In this document: positions 42,760-52,748 of the stretch, piece after piece
Position numbering within the stretch: the first letter of the stretch is position 1
Layout: every line of letters starts with the position of its first letter
Source of the DNA: Phytophthora quininea
Taxonomy: Eukaryota > Oomycota > Peronosporomycetes > Peronosporales > Peronosporaceae
DNA length: 64,000 bases
Reading direction: 5' to 3'
NCBI GenBank assembly: GCA_011947345.1
Contig: JAAVTG010000229.1
Location: 62,001 to 126,000 of the forward strand
Program-made: the position numbers and the translations under genes
Notes under the pieces: model-generated
The model's input: only the letters and a program-made list of their open reading frames with translations
Told to the model about the DNA's origin: nothing
Databases searched by the model: none

Positions 42760-45320
42760 TTACAGTTCGACGTCCAATGGCAATTTCGCACTCTCTGTCG
42801 GAGATGTCGCCGGCGTCGCCCGGCTTGGGGAATGCTTTGGCCGGCGCTGGTAAAACAGCATGTACGCCTCGCACTGAAGCACTTGTTCTATAGACACTCG
42901 CTTGACGACAGTGTCCGAGACGTAATACCACGTTCGGCCGTGGCCCTCACTCACCCTTGGCGTGGTCACTTCGGGCGGCGAGCCTGGGTTTTCCTCCAAC
43001 GCGTGGCGGCTGCGTGTACGAAGCAAGTGAGCTTCACGTCGCTTCGAGCGACTTACGTAAGCTACGTAGTGGCCTGAACGCTTGTTGCCCATGTGCACTA
43101 CAACCGCAATGAGTTCGTAGCACAGTGAATGGTTCTTAGCGTCGCCGAGGCCTTGACGAAGCATATCGCTAACGTAAGGCGTCACGTCCAGCCTCTCGTC
43201 GAAAGCAATGTGCTGTGTGATCTTTCGAGACCGAGCGAGGCGTTTGATGTGCACTACAAGGACCCGAGGAAGCGATGACACAAACAGCTTCATGGACGCA
43301 TCGCGCAAGACGGTCTCTGTCTCGGGCTCCGAGTTCCACTTCTTCCGTAGAAGTCGTCCAGCCACGCTACGCGGTTTAGGCTGACGAGAGCATTTCTCGC
43401 AGTCGTAGCCGTTATTCGCTTCCACTAGGAGCTGAGTCTCAGCGACGAAGCTGTCGAGGCAGTCAGTCGTTGTGAGCCCTCGCTTCCCACCATCGGGTAC
43501 GGATACACTCATACAAAAGGCGTCCTCGACGATCTCGGTGCTGTTCCCACACGCTTTACAAGTCACGGCAGTTGTCAATGCACCGCCAAACAAATTGCGT
43601 GTGAAGTTGAGCTTCGAGTACATCTTGCGCTTCTCAGCGCGGCGGTGGAGAATCTCCGATTGTCGCGACGATAGCGTGGCACGACTCGTTTCGACCTTGG
43701 ACGAGTCTAGCATCATGTCTTCCTCGTTCAAGTTGAGACGCTTCGCCAAGAGATGCTGCACTTCCTTAACGGTTGCGTCTTTCGGTACCTGCATCGAGAT
43801 CGTCTCTCCAGTCTCCGTTTTGACGAAGATTTGTTTGGTTTCCTCTTGTTCGGAATTGTCGGGATCGCTCTCGCTGCCTTCTCCTTCGGTTTCTTGCTCG
43901 CCCTCCTCTGTGGCCTCGTCATCAGTCACATCGTCGAACTCTCCAGTTCGCTGGGAGTCGTCTGCGTCACTTTCCGGCTGCTCTGATGAGTTCGTCGTAC
44001 TACAGACGCTACTAGAAATGCTAGTGCCGTTAACACCCGCTTTAGACGGATTGTCTGACTCTGTGGATGGTAATGGCAGCGGCGGATCCATCTCCTCGTC
44101 AATGGCCCACAAGAAACTCGTGAATAATTCATGAGCGTCCTGCTGATAATGGCCACGGAATTGCGAGAATTTCTTGCGCATCTCCTTAAGTAGTGGGGCC
44201 ACAGTTAGCACCGAAGAAGAGCTGGACCGTGGACGGCTGCTACGAGTGCTCTTGACACGTCTAGTTGACGGGGACGTGCCTTCAAGCGCTCGCCGTGCAC
44301 GTTTCTTGACCGTCTCGTGCAGCATGCTACAGCAAACACAGATAAGTAAACAAGTAACAAAGCATCTCCAGTTCGTGTAACTTACGTGAAAGTCGTGGTA
44401 ACAGGCGTGTCCCTCGTCTCCAGGATATCCTCAATATGTGTGTGCTCTGGGAAATAGTGCGTCGCTGTCAGCAGAGCCTGCATGGACGCATTGAAATAGC
44501 ACGTGTTCCCTAAATTCGTGAACCCCAGCACGGTACTAGGCAGTGGCGCTGGCTCTGTCGAGTTCTCACACTCTCCAGCAGTCACCGGCGTGATCCTCAG
44601 CTCCTGTTTCGGCTCTCTCTTCATCGTCCGCATCAACCTACGTCGTGTCTGTTCGTCCCTAGCTTTGGTTCGAATGGGCATACTCAGCAGCCCTTCGGCC
44701 ATCTCCTGCTCCTTGTCCGCATCTTCCAACTTTAAGGCTCCTCTTGGCACTGGAGGCGTCTCTGCATGAGCGTCCAGCTCCCTCAAGTCCCTCGCTGAGC
44801 CATTAGGCGTCGAGATAGGGAGCTGCGGACCTGGTTCTTAAGCTGGCGACGCTTTTTATTGGCCATCTCCTCCAGGACGTCGCAGAACTCGGTGCGAGCG
44901 TTCTCCACTTTGGCTCTGGCGCCGATGGGGATGTCCATCTTGCAGGGCTCGCACCAGAAGCTTTTGGAGCCCAATTGCAGCCCCACAAAGTGCTTGGACT
45001 TGGCCTGCACGTGCAGACTGAAGTGGCCTTTGCTGAAGCAGCCAATGAACGCGCAGCTGACGCAGATTAGCAGATCCGAGTCTTCGTCCTGCAGGTCCCA
45101 GCTCTTGATGGCGGCGGCAGTGTCCACAGGGCTTGTAGCAGGGGGACAGACCTAGTTATAAGAGGTAACAAGTAAAGTTTTAGGGTCTATGAAGAGCGTA
45201 GCAGTGTGGGGAAGCTCGACAGACCTCGCAGACGAGCTGCTGGCGCTTCTTGAGCTCGCGCCGGAACTCGGAGAGCCGCACGGCCTGCCCCACGTGACGG
45301 CAGCTCTTGTCCCCCGCCAT
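42760..45320 (-). CDS. Ubiquitin-specific protease, USP16/USP45-like, three exons
   Basis: Exons 45320-45225, 45151-44386, 44326-42760; GT-AG introns of 73 and 59 nt. One base is missing in the G run 44818-44820. An N-terminal UBP-type zinc finger (CRHVGQAV ... LVCEVC, then LLICVSCAFIGCF and HFVGLQ) binds free ubiquitin C-termini. The catalytic domain has the Cys box GFTNLGNTCYFNASMQAL, the QDAHELF box, a zinc ribbon (CKACGNS ... CEKCSRQ) and the His box GNKRSGHYVAYVSR. A long acidic insert (about residues 330-410) sits between them. ZnF-UBP plus this order matches USP16/45, which remove ubiquitin from histone H2A or repair proteins. About 809 residues. Confidence 0.88.
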
Positions 45321-45464
45321 GACGAGGAGGGGCCGGACTGTCGTCAACAAAAACAACAAAAAAGCAACTGGTACCAAAAGGGTACAATGTTTTTAGAGAT
45401 TTTCAAACTGATCGCATGGAAGCGCTGAAGAGGTGAAAGAAATAAAGACTTGTTTGCGAGCAAG

Positions 45465-45474
45465 TGTATTTGTG
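45465..45474. repeat. Target-site duplication, left
   Basis: TGTATTTGTG, repeated exactly at 45840-45849 on the other side of the MITE. Confidence 0.85.
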
Positions 45475-45839
45475 GGGAAAAACTATGGAGATCGAGGTTA
45501 CGGAGATCGAGGCAACATAAAATGGAGTTCTGAAAGTCCTTCAAACTTATGACAAACAGCACGAAGCCCAAATCGATGCCGGCGGTTTAAGGCTCGTGTG
45601 CGGAGCACGCGGACTTAAACCCCGGACCAAGCATGTCTGATAGCTTGGCCACTGATCGAGCGAAGCGAGATGCCCCCTTTAGGGGGTTGGGGGTTCTTAG
45701 GGTCACACAGGGCGAGCGCAGCGAGCGTAAATTTTGGGTTTAGGCTGGGCGATAGATTTTAGCGCTCTATGAACTACAAACTCAGAATTCCATTTTATGT
45801 TGCCTCGATCTCCGTAACCTCGATCTCCATAGTTTTTCC
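45475..45839. mobile_element. Mutator-type MITE, 365 bp
   Basis: Terminal inverted repeats of about 58 bp (45475-45533 and 45782-45839) differ at one internal base and by one G at the tip. They start GGGAAAAACTATGG and contain the internal direct repeat GAGATCGAGG twice. Flanked by an exact 10-bp duplication (9 if the tip G is counted), the length made by Mutator-like transposases. No coding capacity. The core contains a tRNA-like segment on the minus strand and GAGCGAAGCGAG-type repeats. Confidence 0.88.
45601..45665 (-). other. tRNA-like segment inside the MITE
   Basis: On the minus strand a D-arm-like CGATCAGTGG is followed by a 6-bp stem CCAAGC/GCTTGG with a 10-base loop, then GGGGTTTAAGTCC, close to a B box, with four of five T-stem pairs. 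Box spacing is about 38 instead of 44 bases and no acceptor stem pairs. Confidence 0.4.
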
Positions 45840-45849
45840 TGTATTTGTG
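45840..45849. repeat. Target-site duplication, right
   Basis: TGTATTTGTG, the exact partner of 45465-45474. Confidence 0.85.
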
Positions 45850-46917
45850 CTGTGGCTTTATAAAACACAGCGATGTTGGAAGAGATTATTAAAGATTATT
45901 TTGTAGAACTTTATTAGTTACAATGAGTAGTGAGCGTATTTCGATGGGGTTTGGTAAGGAAGTTATCCTGCGAGTGCAGTTATCCGAGGAGTGCACAGCC
46001 AAAGACAGCGTTCGCGTTTAAAAATCTTCTCTCAAAGGGCAGGAAGAAGGTTGCTTTTCGCTTAAAAAAACTGCTAGCAAAAACTTGAGTATTGCTGCAG
46101 ACGAGAGCAACAGCGGTTGTTGCCTCCAGTTTCAAGGCCGCTCATTCCATCTCCCGTACGACGCCGCCGAGAAACTGCACCAACCCAAAAGACAAGCAGC
46201 GATGGCTGGCATTGGAGAAGCCGCCACGTTGCACCCTGAAAACGCCATTCCGGTATCAAACGTTTTACGGGCCAGCTGCGTGACAGGCAAGCCTTCCTGC
46301 CCGGTGAGCTGACAGTGCAATTTCCAACAGTGACTGTTGTTTGGAAGCCACAGGCCGGTGCTGGCGTCTGTGTGCGTGGAGTCGCGATTAGCGTCGAAAA
46401 GCCGCCACGACACCCCATACAAAATGATGCGCTTTGAAAAACACGCATACCCGCGCTGGCTGGGAGAAAGCAGCACGCCAACAACGTGCAAGAGCAACTC
46501 GCGGCGGATCGCCGAGTACTGCATCAACTTCTGCTTTTGGCTGTTCTACAAGTATTGCTTGGATATGCAACATTAACATTTTTGCTGAAGTTTGTCGATT
46601 GATAAGTTTAGTCGCGTCGTGGATAAGAAGCTCCGGCCCCCAAGCGAAATAACATGGCAAGTCGATTCCTTTACGTCTCGATGGGTATTACGAGAGTTCT
46701 AGTACTCTCTCTCTTTTCCTTGCTGCTCTTCGGCCTCCACAGACTCAGAGCTTGAAGGCAAGTTGGCCCCAAGTCTTGGCCCGGTATGCCTATTTCGGGA
46801 CTAAGACAAGATCCATTGCGACACGGAAAGGGCACGGAACATTTGCGACTCAAGCGACACTTCGGCTTCTGCTGCATTGTAGCAACACCACCAGCGCCAG
46901 CGATCACCACCACCACC
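45850..46917. other. Intergenic with a possible decayed ORF
   Basis: On + between about 46200 and 46575 a coding-looking stretch continues across three frames (LHPENAIPVSNVLRASCVTG, then FPTVTVVWKPQAGAGVCV, then EYCINFCFWLFYKY). It has no recognised homologue and may be a small gene with base deletions or a relic. The last 200 bases are the promoter and 5' UTR of the PKA regulatory subunit gene. Confidence 0.3.
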
Positions 46918-48035
46918 ATGGCCGCCAAGGACTGCGGCGACAAGCACGTGCCGGTGGACAGCAAGCTCCGCCTAGACGACGACGCGTACGTGTTCACCAC
47001 GGACGCCAAGAAGCAGAAGCGGCTCAAGACGGACCGCAAGACGGCCGAGTCCGAGGACGACGAGACCGAGGAGGAGGACGCGCCCAGCGACAGCGACTCG
47101 GACTCGGACCACGACGAGGCCGTGGACTTTGGCGCCATCACCGCCCGACTGGGCGGCGCCAACGGCGGCCACCGCCGCTCGGTGGTGTCGTCGTTTGTCC
47201 CACCACCGTCCGAGCAGTGGACACCACCAGTGAACCCCAAAAGCCACCAGGACGCCGACTCGATCCGCCGCTCAGTGCGCCGTAACTTGCTGTTCGCCAA
47301 CATCCCAGAGGACACTCTGCAGGTGCTGGTGGACGCCATGAAGTACGTGGCGGTGGACGCCGACGTCGACATTGTGGAGCAAGGAGATGTCGGTGGTGAC
47401 CGATTCTTCATCTTGGACAGCGGCACCTGCGACGTGCTGGTCAATGGCCGCGTGGTGGGGAAGTGTCGGCCACATCTACCAGGAACTTCTTCGGAGAGCT
47501 GGCTCTGCTGTACGACGCCCCCAGAGCAGCCACCGTCAGGGCCAGAACGCCCGTCGAGTGCTGGTCCTTGGACCGCGTGACTTTCAAGCGTGTGCTGATG
47601 GCCACCACCATGCAGCAACGAGCTCTGTACCTGGACTTCCTAGGACAAGTGCCAATCTTCTCGACCTTGTCGAGCTACGAGAAGATGACGGTGGCGGACG
47701 CTCTCCGCGTGCAGTTTGTAGAGGCGGGAGACACCATCATCACCGAAGGATCGAGAGGTGACGACTTTTATATTATTGCCGACGGAGAGATCGCCTGCAC
47801 CAGAGGAGGAGAGGAAGTGTCGGCAAGACTGGGCGCAGGAGACTTCTTCGGCGAGCTGGCGCTGATCCACGACGACGTCCGCCAGGCCACCGTCACCGCC
47901 ATGCGCAAGACCAAACTGCTGGTGCTGGACCGAGCCACGTTCCGACGACTTCTTGGACCCATGCAGGAGCACCTCCGCAAGCGCGCCGACCTCTACGAGC
48001 TGTACATGAACGCCCCACGCATCGCTGACAATTGA
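46918..48035 (+). CDS. cAMP-dependent protein kinase regulatory subunit
   Basis: About 372 residues; one base missing in the G run 47457-47460. The inhibitor site is RRSV at 86-89, a type II-like phosphorylatable site that occupies the catalytic cleft. Two cyclic-nucleotide-binding domains follow, each with a phosphate-binding cassette: FFGELALLYDAPRAATV and FFGELALIHDDVRQATV. Both keep the Glu that binds the ribose and the Arg that binds the phosphate. The N-terminus is Lys-rich then very acidic (SEDDETEEEDAPSDSDSDSD) and lacks the usual dimerisation/docking helices. It holds PKA catalytic subunit inactive until cAMP (or another nucleotide) binds. ATG at 46918 has a strong CACC context. Confidence 0.9.
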
Positions 48036-48326
48036 GCGGCGTCGTCTATTAAAATTGATACTGTTGATATGCAACGCCATTGCCGAGCAGTAGCTGCTAG
48101 GAAGAAAGCCACCGGTAGCTTTGTAACTACTTGCCTAACACGAACGCTTTACCATTGAAGGCATCTCTCGATGGACGGCCACGATTTCCCGTCGCTGCTA
48201 TTGTTCCGAGGCGACTACCAAGTGCAGCATGGAAGCTTAGAAAGAAGCTGACGAACTCTGCAGCACAGCCATTCGACTGAGCAACAGCAACTTCATTATG
48301 AACTTGTCCTGCAAAAACCCTCTTGT

Positions 48327-49210
48327 TTACCAGCTCAGCTTGCCCGGGAGGTACTTGTCGATGAGTCCCTGGTAGTACGGCCAGAGCTTCTCCACGTCGG
48401 GACGCACGTCCGCCTTGGTGTACAGGTCGAACTTGTTGAACTCGAGCACCCAGTCCAGCAGCTCGTGGTCCTCGTCGCTCATCAGGTGCGCGTACTCCTT
48501 CTTGTTGTGCCACGGGTAGCACGAGTGGTAGCGGATCATGGCGAGTCCCTCGTCCGGGATGGTGGTCTCGTTGAACACGAGCATCTGGTACAGGTACTCG
48601 TCGTGGCCCCAGGCGAACTTGAGGTTCTTGAAGCCGCAGTGGGGCTCGTACATGCCGCAGTCGGTGTTGTAGCGCGGATCGCTCATGTCCGGGTTGGTGG
48701 CGTTGCACTCTGGGAAGACGACCGAGTCGGGGATCTTGCAGCCCACGACCCACGTGTCTCCGCCGAGCGCCCACTGGTCTCCGTCGGCGGTGCCTTCCTG
48801 GCCGTCCTCGGCGTGGCCCCAGAGGTACTGGATCTTGCCCATGTCGTGCAGCAGCCCCACGAGCTGGAACCAGTCCGGGTGGCCGGCGGCGCGGATGCCC
48901 TCGGCGGTCTGCAGCATGTGCTCGAGGTTGGGCAGCGACGAGTCCGGGTCGGACGAGTCCACGTAGCCCTTGAGCGCCGTGAAGGCCTCCCAGATGTCAT
49001 CTTGGTGTTGGAGAAGGAGCCGTACTTGGCCTGCATCTTCTCCTGGAAGGCCACGGTCTGGTGCTTGCGCATGAGCGCGTAGTGGCGCGACACGAGCGCG
49101 TGTCGGTCCGAGTCCTTGTAGTTGCGGAACTCGTCTTCGGCCTTGCCGGCGGTGACCTTGCCGGTGACGACGAGCGTGGGGTTGTTGACGGCGACCTTGT
49201 CTCCGGCCAT
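48327..49210 (-). CDS. MIOX: Myo-inositol oxygenase, copy 1 (one-base deletion)
   Basis: Identical over the whole coding length to the gene at 50296, except one base missing at about 48998 that shifts the frame after FSNTKMT. The intact copy has 294 residues. Diiron ligands match the known MIOX set: His98, His122, Asp123 (LLHDMGK), His203 (WGHDEYLY), His229 (RYHSCYPW), Asp262 (FNKFDLYT). MIOX opens the myo-inositol ring with O2 to give D-glucuronate in the cytosol. The stop is followed at once by sequence unlike copy 2. Head-to-head with copy 2. The deletion is not in a homopolymer, so it could be real or an error. Confidence 0.88.
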
Positions 49211-50295
49211 GGTGGTGGTGGTGGTGGTGGTGGAAGGTGATTGACTGCGGAGGACAAAGCCGATTGAGAAGTGAGTCTTGTCAAAGCTGAAGCGAGCGTT
49301 TGGGATTGTTGCTGGTCGTCCGTTGTTGCAGTTGCAACTTCCGGCGATCTGAGTTTGGCAGCGCGGGCATGTACATGTGCAGGCTGCGTTAACACCCCGT
49401 GGAGGATGCAACCTCATTCACACCCTTGCGTTTGCGCCTCGAGGAAGGAAAGGAGAGTCTTTGCGGCCTGGGAAATCAGCCTCCCCCATTCTAGCTCAGC
49501 AAAGCACCGCTAGGACGTCGTCAGGGGTTTCACCACCGCATTGGACCGATCGCACTGGCAAGCATCTCACGCCCAAGTTGGCATGGTGGTTGCAGTTTTC
49601 GGCGCGGCAAAGACACGCTTTGCGAGCCATTCGCTGTTTAACACGACACCGCTTTAACGTCGAGCTTCCGCACGATCTCCGAGCGCTTTGCAGTCGCCAC
49701 CGCCAGACCAGTTTATCGCGCCGATGTGTGTTTGAAGTTATCCGCCGGATGCAACCGCAGCCAAGGACGTCCAAGCCGAGTGTTTGCAGTAGCCACGCTC
49801 GAGGTTGGTCCAGGTAGGAAGCGTCGACACTTTCGTCGTCACCGTCTCGCCCCCGAAGCTTGCGTTCGGGTCGTCAGCAACATGCTGCAGATCTGTGAGG
49901 AAGTCGACAATGGTGAACACGCCCAGCTGCAACTACATGCACTTGGTGTGCAGGCTGTCACGATGAGCAAGGTTTCTACAGCTTGCCTGCGAGTCTCACA
50001 GTGTCTTTCGCCTGGACCGGCAGCAACCTCGGGAACGCAATTTCATGAGGCATCGACGGCTCGAATGAATCCCGACGGTCCTGGCCATTGACTCATCAAG
50101 GTACGCGTGAATCACGGAGACCACCACCCTCGGAATGCAGGAGCAATCGCACTGCAACCACCCTCGGAATGCGGGAGCGATCGCACTGCAACCACCGTCA
50201 CAGTCGCTACGTCATTCGACATGAAAGCGTTATGGCTAACCCACTTCGAAATCGGCATTGGACTGCACACCACCTTCCCCACCACCACCACCACC
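49211..50295. promoter_or_regulatory. Shared divergent promoter of the MIOX pair
   Basis: 1,085 bp between the two start codons. The last 60 bases before each ATG are related (CACTTC--AATCGGC, CACCTTCC, then a CCA run). On the copy 1 side a good initiator, TCACTTCTCAATC, lies at 49262-49274 (minus strand). On the copy 2 side it is degenerate. The middle has no recognised gene. Confidence 0.5.
50123..50190 (+). repeat. 34-bp tandem repeat x2 upstream of MIOX copy 2
   Basis: 50123-50156 and 50157-50190, two mismatches. Each unit contains ACCACCCTCGGAATGC and GATCGCACTGCA-like sequence. Absent upstream of copy 1. Confidence 0.85.
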
Positions 50296-51180
50296 ATGGC
50301 CGGAGACAAGGTCGCCGTCAACAACCCCACGCTCGTCGTCACCGGCAAGGTCACCGCCGGCAAGGCCGAAGACGAGTTCCGCAACTACAAGGACTCGGAC
50401 CGACACGCGCTCGTGTCGCGCCACTACGCGCTCATGCGCAAGCACCAGACCGTGGCCTTCCAGGAGAAGATGCAGGCCAAGTACGGCTCCTTCTCCAACA
50501 CCAAGATGACGATCTGGGAGGCCTTCACGGCGCTCAAGGGCTACGTGGACTCGTCCGACCCGGACTCGTCGCTGCCCAACCTCGAGCACATGCTGCAGAC
50601 CGCCGAGGGCATCCGCGCCGCCGGCCACCCGGACTGGTTCCAGCTCGTGGGGCTGCTGCACGACATGGGCAAGATCCAGTACCTCTGGGGCCACGCCGAG
50701 GACGGCCAGGAAGGCACCGCCGACGGAGACCAGTGGGCGCTCGGCGGAGACACGTGGGTCGTGGGCTGCAAGATCCCCGACTCGGTCGTCTTCCCAGAGT
50801 GCAACGCCACCAACCCGGACATGAGCGATCCGCGCTACAACACCGACTGCGGCATGTACGAGCCCCACTGCGGCTTCAAGAACCTCAAGTTCGCCTGGGG
50901 CCACGACGAGTACCTGTACCAGATGCTCGTGTTCAACGAGACCACCATCCCGGACGAGGGACTCGCCATGATCCGCTACCACTCGTGCTACCCGTGGCAC
51001 AACAAGAAGGAGTACGCGCACCTGATGAGCGACGAGGACCACGAGCTGCTGGACTGGGTGCTCGAGTTCAACAAGTTCGACCTGTACACCAAGGCGGACG
51101 TGCGTCCCGACGTGGAGAAGCTCTGGCCGTACTACCAGGGACTCATCGACAAGTACCTCCCGGGCAAGCTGAGCTGGTAA
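50296..51180 (+). CDS. MIOX: Myo-inositol oxygenase, copy 2
   Basis: Intact, 294 residues, single exon. All six diiron ligands are present (His98, His122, Asp123, His203, His229, Asp262), as are the substrate-region GDTWVVGCKIPDS and a basic C-terminus LPGKLSW. It converts myo-inositol to D-glucuronate, feeding glucuronate/ascorbate-type or wall sugar routes. The start follows a CCACCACC run and aligns with the start of copy 1. Coding sequence identical to copy 1 apart from its deletion, while flanks differ. Confidence 0.93.
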   Translation: MAGDKVAVNNPTLVVTGKVTAGKAEDEFRNYKDSDRHALVSRHYALMRKHQTVAFQEKMQAKYGSFSNTKMTIWEAFTALKGYVDSSDPDSSLPNLEHMLQTAEGIRAAGHPDWFQLVGLLHDMGKIQYLWGHAEDGQEGTADGDQWALGGDTWVVGCKIPDSVVFPECNATNPDMSDPRYNTDCGMYEPHCGFKNLKFAWGHDEYLYQMLVFNETTIPDEGLAMIRYHSCYPWHNKKEYAHLMSDEDHELLDWVLEFNKFDLYTKADVRPDVEKLWPYYQGLIDKYLPGKLSW

Positions 51181-51533
51181 ACGGTGGTCAATGGTAATGA
51201 AGTTTCGAGCCACCTTCCTGCTGAAATGAAATTGCAGCGCATTAATCACACGTGTCGGTAGTAAGTCATATCAATGGGGTTAGCAAGACTTGGGGGACAG
51301 CTCATGCATCATATCCAGGCCTCACGACCAGTCTTGGTGGAGCCTCTGGCGATTTGTAGTCTAGTCCAGCTCCAACAAACGGCGCACTCGTTCAACAGGT
51401 TGCTGTCCTTTCCTGAGCGGGCCAGATAAATACCACCACGGGCCTCATTTCCCTGCACCATTCAGAAAACCCACCACCACTGCAGTTACCGACTAGCAAA
51501 GCTCTTGTATCTCTAGCTTCTTCCTCAACAAGA
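51181..51533. other. Intergenic
   Basis: No gene seen. CCTCATTTCCC at about 51442 could be a weak initiator for the small ORF that follows. Confidence 0.35.
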
Positions 51534-51707
51534 ATGCGACTACCGGTAGCTACACTCTGGATCAGCGTCTTCCTGCTTTCCAAGTCGTCCCAACCCACTA
51601 CAAGCGAATCCACGAGCAAGATCTACCTTCGACACCTTCGGACTGTACCAAACCCAACACCGCCGCTCGACTGGGACACCGTCCTACGCAACAAGATCGT
51701 CATCTAA
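51534..51707 (+). CDS. Small secreted RXLR-like ORF
   Basis: 57 codons. Residues 2-15 are hydrophobic after MR and look like a signal peptide; a Ser/Thr-rich stretch follows; an RXLR motif (R-H-L-R) sits at 33-36, the position typical of Phytophthora RXLR effectors. There is no dEER motif and almost no effector domain after it, so this may be a truncated or decayed effector, or chance. Such proteins, when real, are secreted to the host interface. It lies between MIOX and LSM2 in a gene-dense, not gene-sparse, region, which argues against. Confidence 0.3.
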   Translation: MRLPVATLWISVFLLSKSSQPTTSESTSKIYLRHLRTVPNPTPPLDWDTVLRNKIVI

Positions 51708-51813
51708 CCCCTAAAAAAAGCAGCAGCAATCTTCCTGGTCTCCCTTGTGGCGTTGCGAATCAAACGAGCTCTGCAGCTCTTTTTGTTGCTATTGTATCAT
51801 ACGGCGTCCTGCT

Positions 51814-52230
51814 TTAGCTCTGCTTGTTGGCGGTGGCTTCGCGACGCGCTGCGTCCTGCAGCAGCTCGGTGTCCACTTCTCCCGCTGGGATCTGCACGTA
51901 GCGGATGGAGCTGCCTCGGATAAAGCAGTTCTTCATGTTCATCTACCAGATAAATAATATAATATTTTAGTTCCATAGTAGAGATTGAAACAAACATGCA
52001 ACAATACCAGCTGCGGGAACTTGTCTCCTTCCACGACGGCCACGTTGAGCAGCTTGATATTGAGGTACTGGTCCACCGAGTCCAGCACGCCCATGAGCGC
52101 CACGTCGTTCTTGAGCTCCACAGCCACCTCCTTGCCCACGAGCGTCTTGAAGAAGGAGTAGAACAGCTAGGGGGAGGAACAGTCACAGAGGGAACAGCAA
52201 CAGACCAAGCAGACAGGGGCAGCGCACCAT
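51814..52230 (-). CDS. LSM2: U6 snRNA-associated Sm-like protein LSM2
   Basis: Exons 52230-52228, 52166-52008, 51942-51814; introns 61 and 65 nt, GT-AG. 96 residues. The first exon contributes only the ATG: the intron begins right after it. The protein starts LFYSFFKTLVGKEVAVELKN with Sm1 (LMGVLDSVDQYLNIKL) and Sm2 (CFIRGSSIRYVQIP) motifs and ends in ELLQDAARREA, matching LSM2 nearly residue for residue. LSM2 is in the LSM2-8 ring that binds the U6 3' end in splicing and in the LSM1-7 ring in mRNA decay. Confidence 0.95.
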
Positions 52231-52699
52231 TTTCGAGGCGAATACGAGTACGGTACTTCTGCGAAGGCTCCGAGTTAGTGGTCTCCAGAGGCATATTTAC
52301 TAATTCGTTTCTGGTAGACATTGACTGGTCGAGCGGTTGTCCATCGGGTTTTCTGTTTTAAAGGTGTATCCATCAAAATGAATACAGGAATTAGCTCGGC
52401 CAAACCTACGATTTATGTTTCAACCAATGCCTGACGGCTATCAATCATAGAGCCTCAACGATTGGCAGAAAGTTGGAGTGGCTACTGTATCCATTCGTAC
52501 TCGCAAGTTGACTTTGTTGTGCTAGATCGCGTGTGTTTGGCATTGCCATCTGCATTCGCATCGCTGTATGGCGTGAATTATTTAAGCAGTGTTGACGGCA
52601 ATGCAGCGCAGTTCTCAGCTAAATTTCGAGTCTCGTGATCACTTGACCGCCTTGACGAACACTTTGATCACTTAGTCGCAGTTCCTCTTGGCATCGTTC
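52231..52699. other. Intergenic between LSM2 and MDR copy 5
   Basis: LSM2 5' leader, then no recognised gene. AT-rich compared with neighbours. Confidence 0.4.
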
Positions 52700-52715
52700 G
52701 CTCACTTTTCAAAAC
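52700..52715 (+). promoter_or_regulatory. Initiator-like motif for MDR copy 5
   Basis: GCTCACTTTTCAAAAC, 34 bases before the ATG at 52749; close match to the oomycete Inr. Confidence 0.6.
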
Positions 52716-52748
52716 GCCACGTCCTCTACCAAGCAACACATTTCACTG

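Noticed and set aside
50236..51249. 337-residue ORF antisense to MIOX copy 2
   Set aside because: Antisense shadow; the same shadow appears opposite copy 1 and has Val/Leu/Arg-biased composition without domains.
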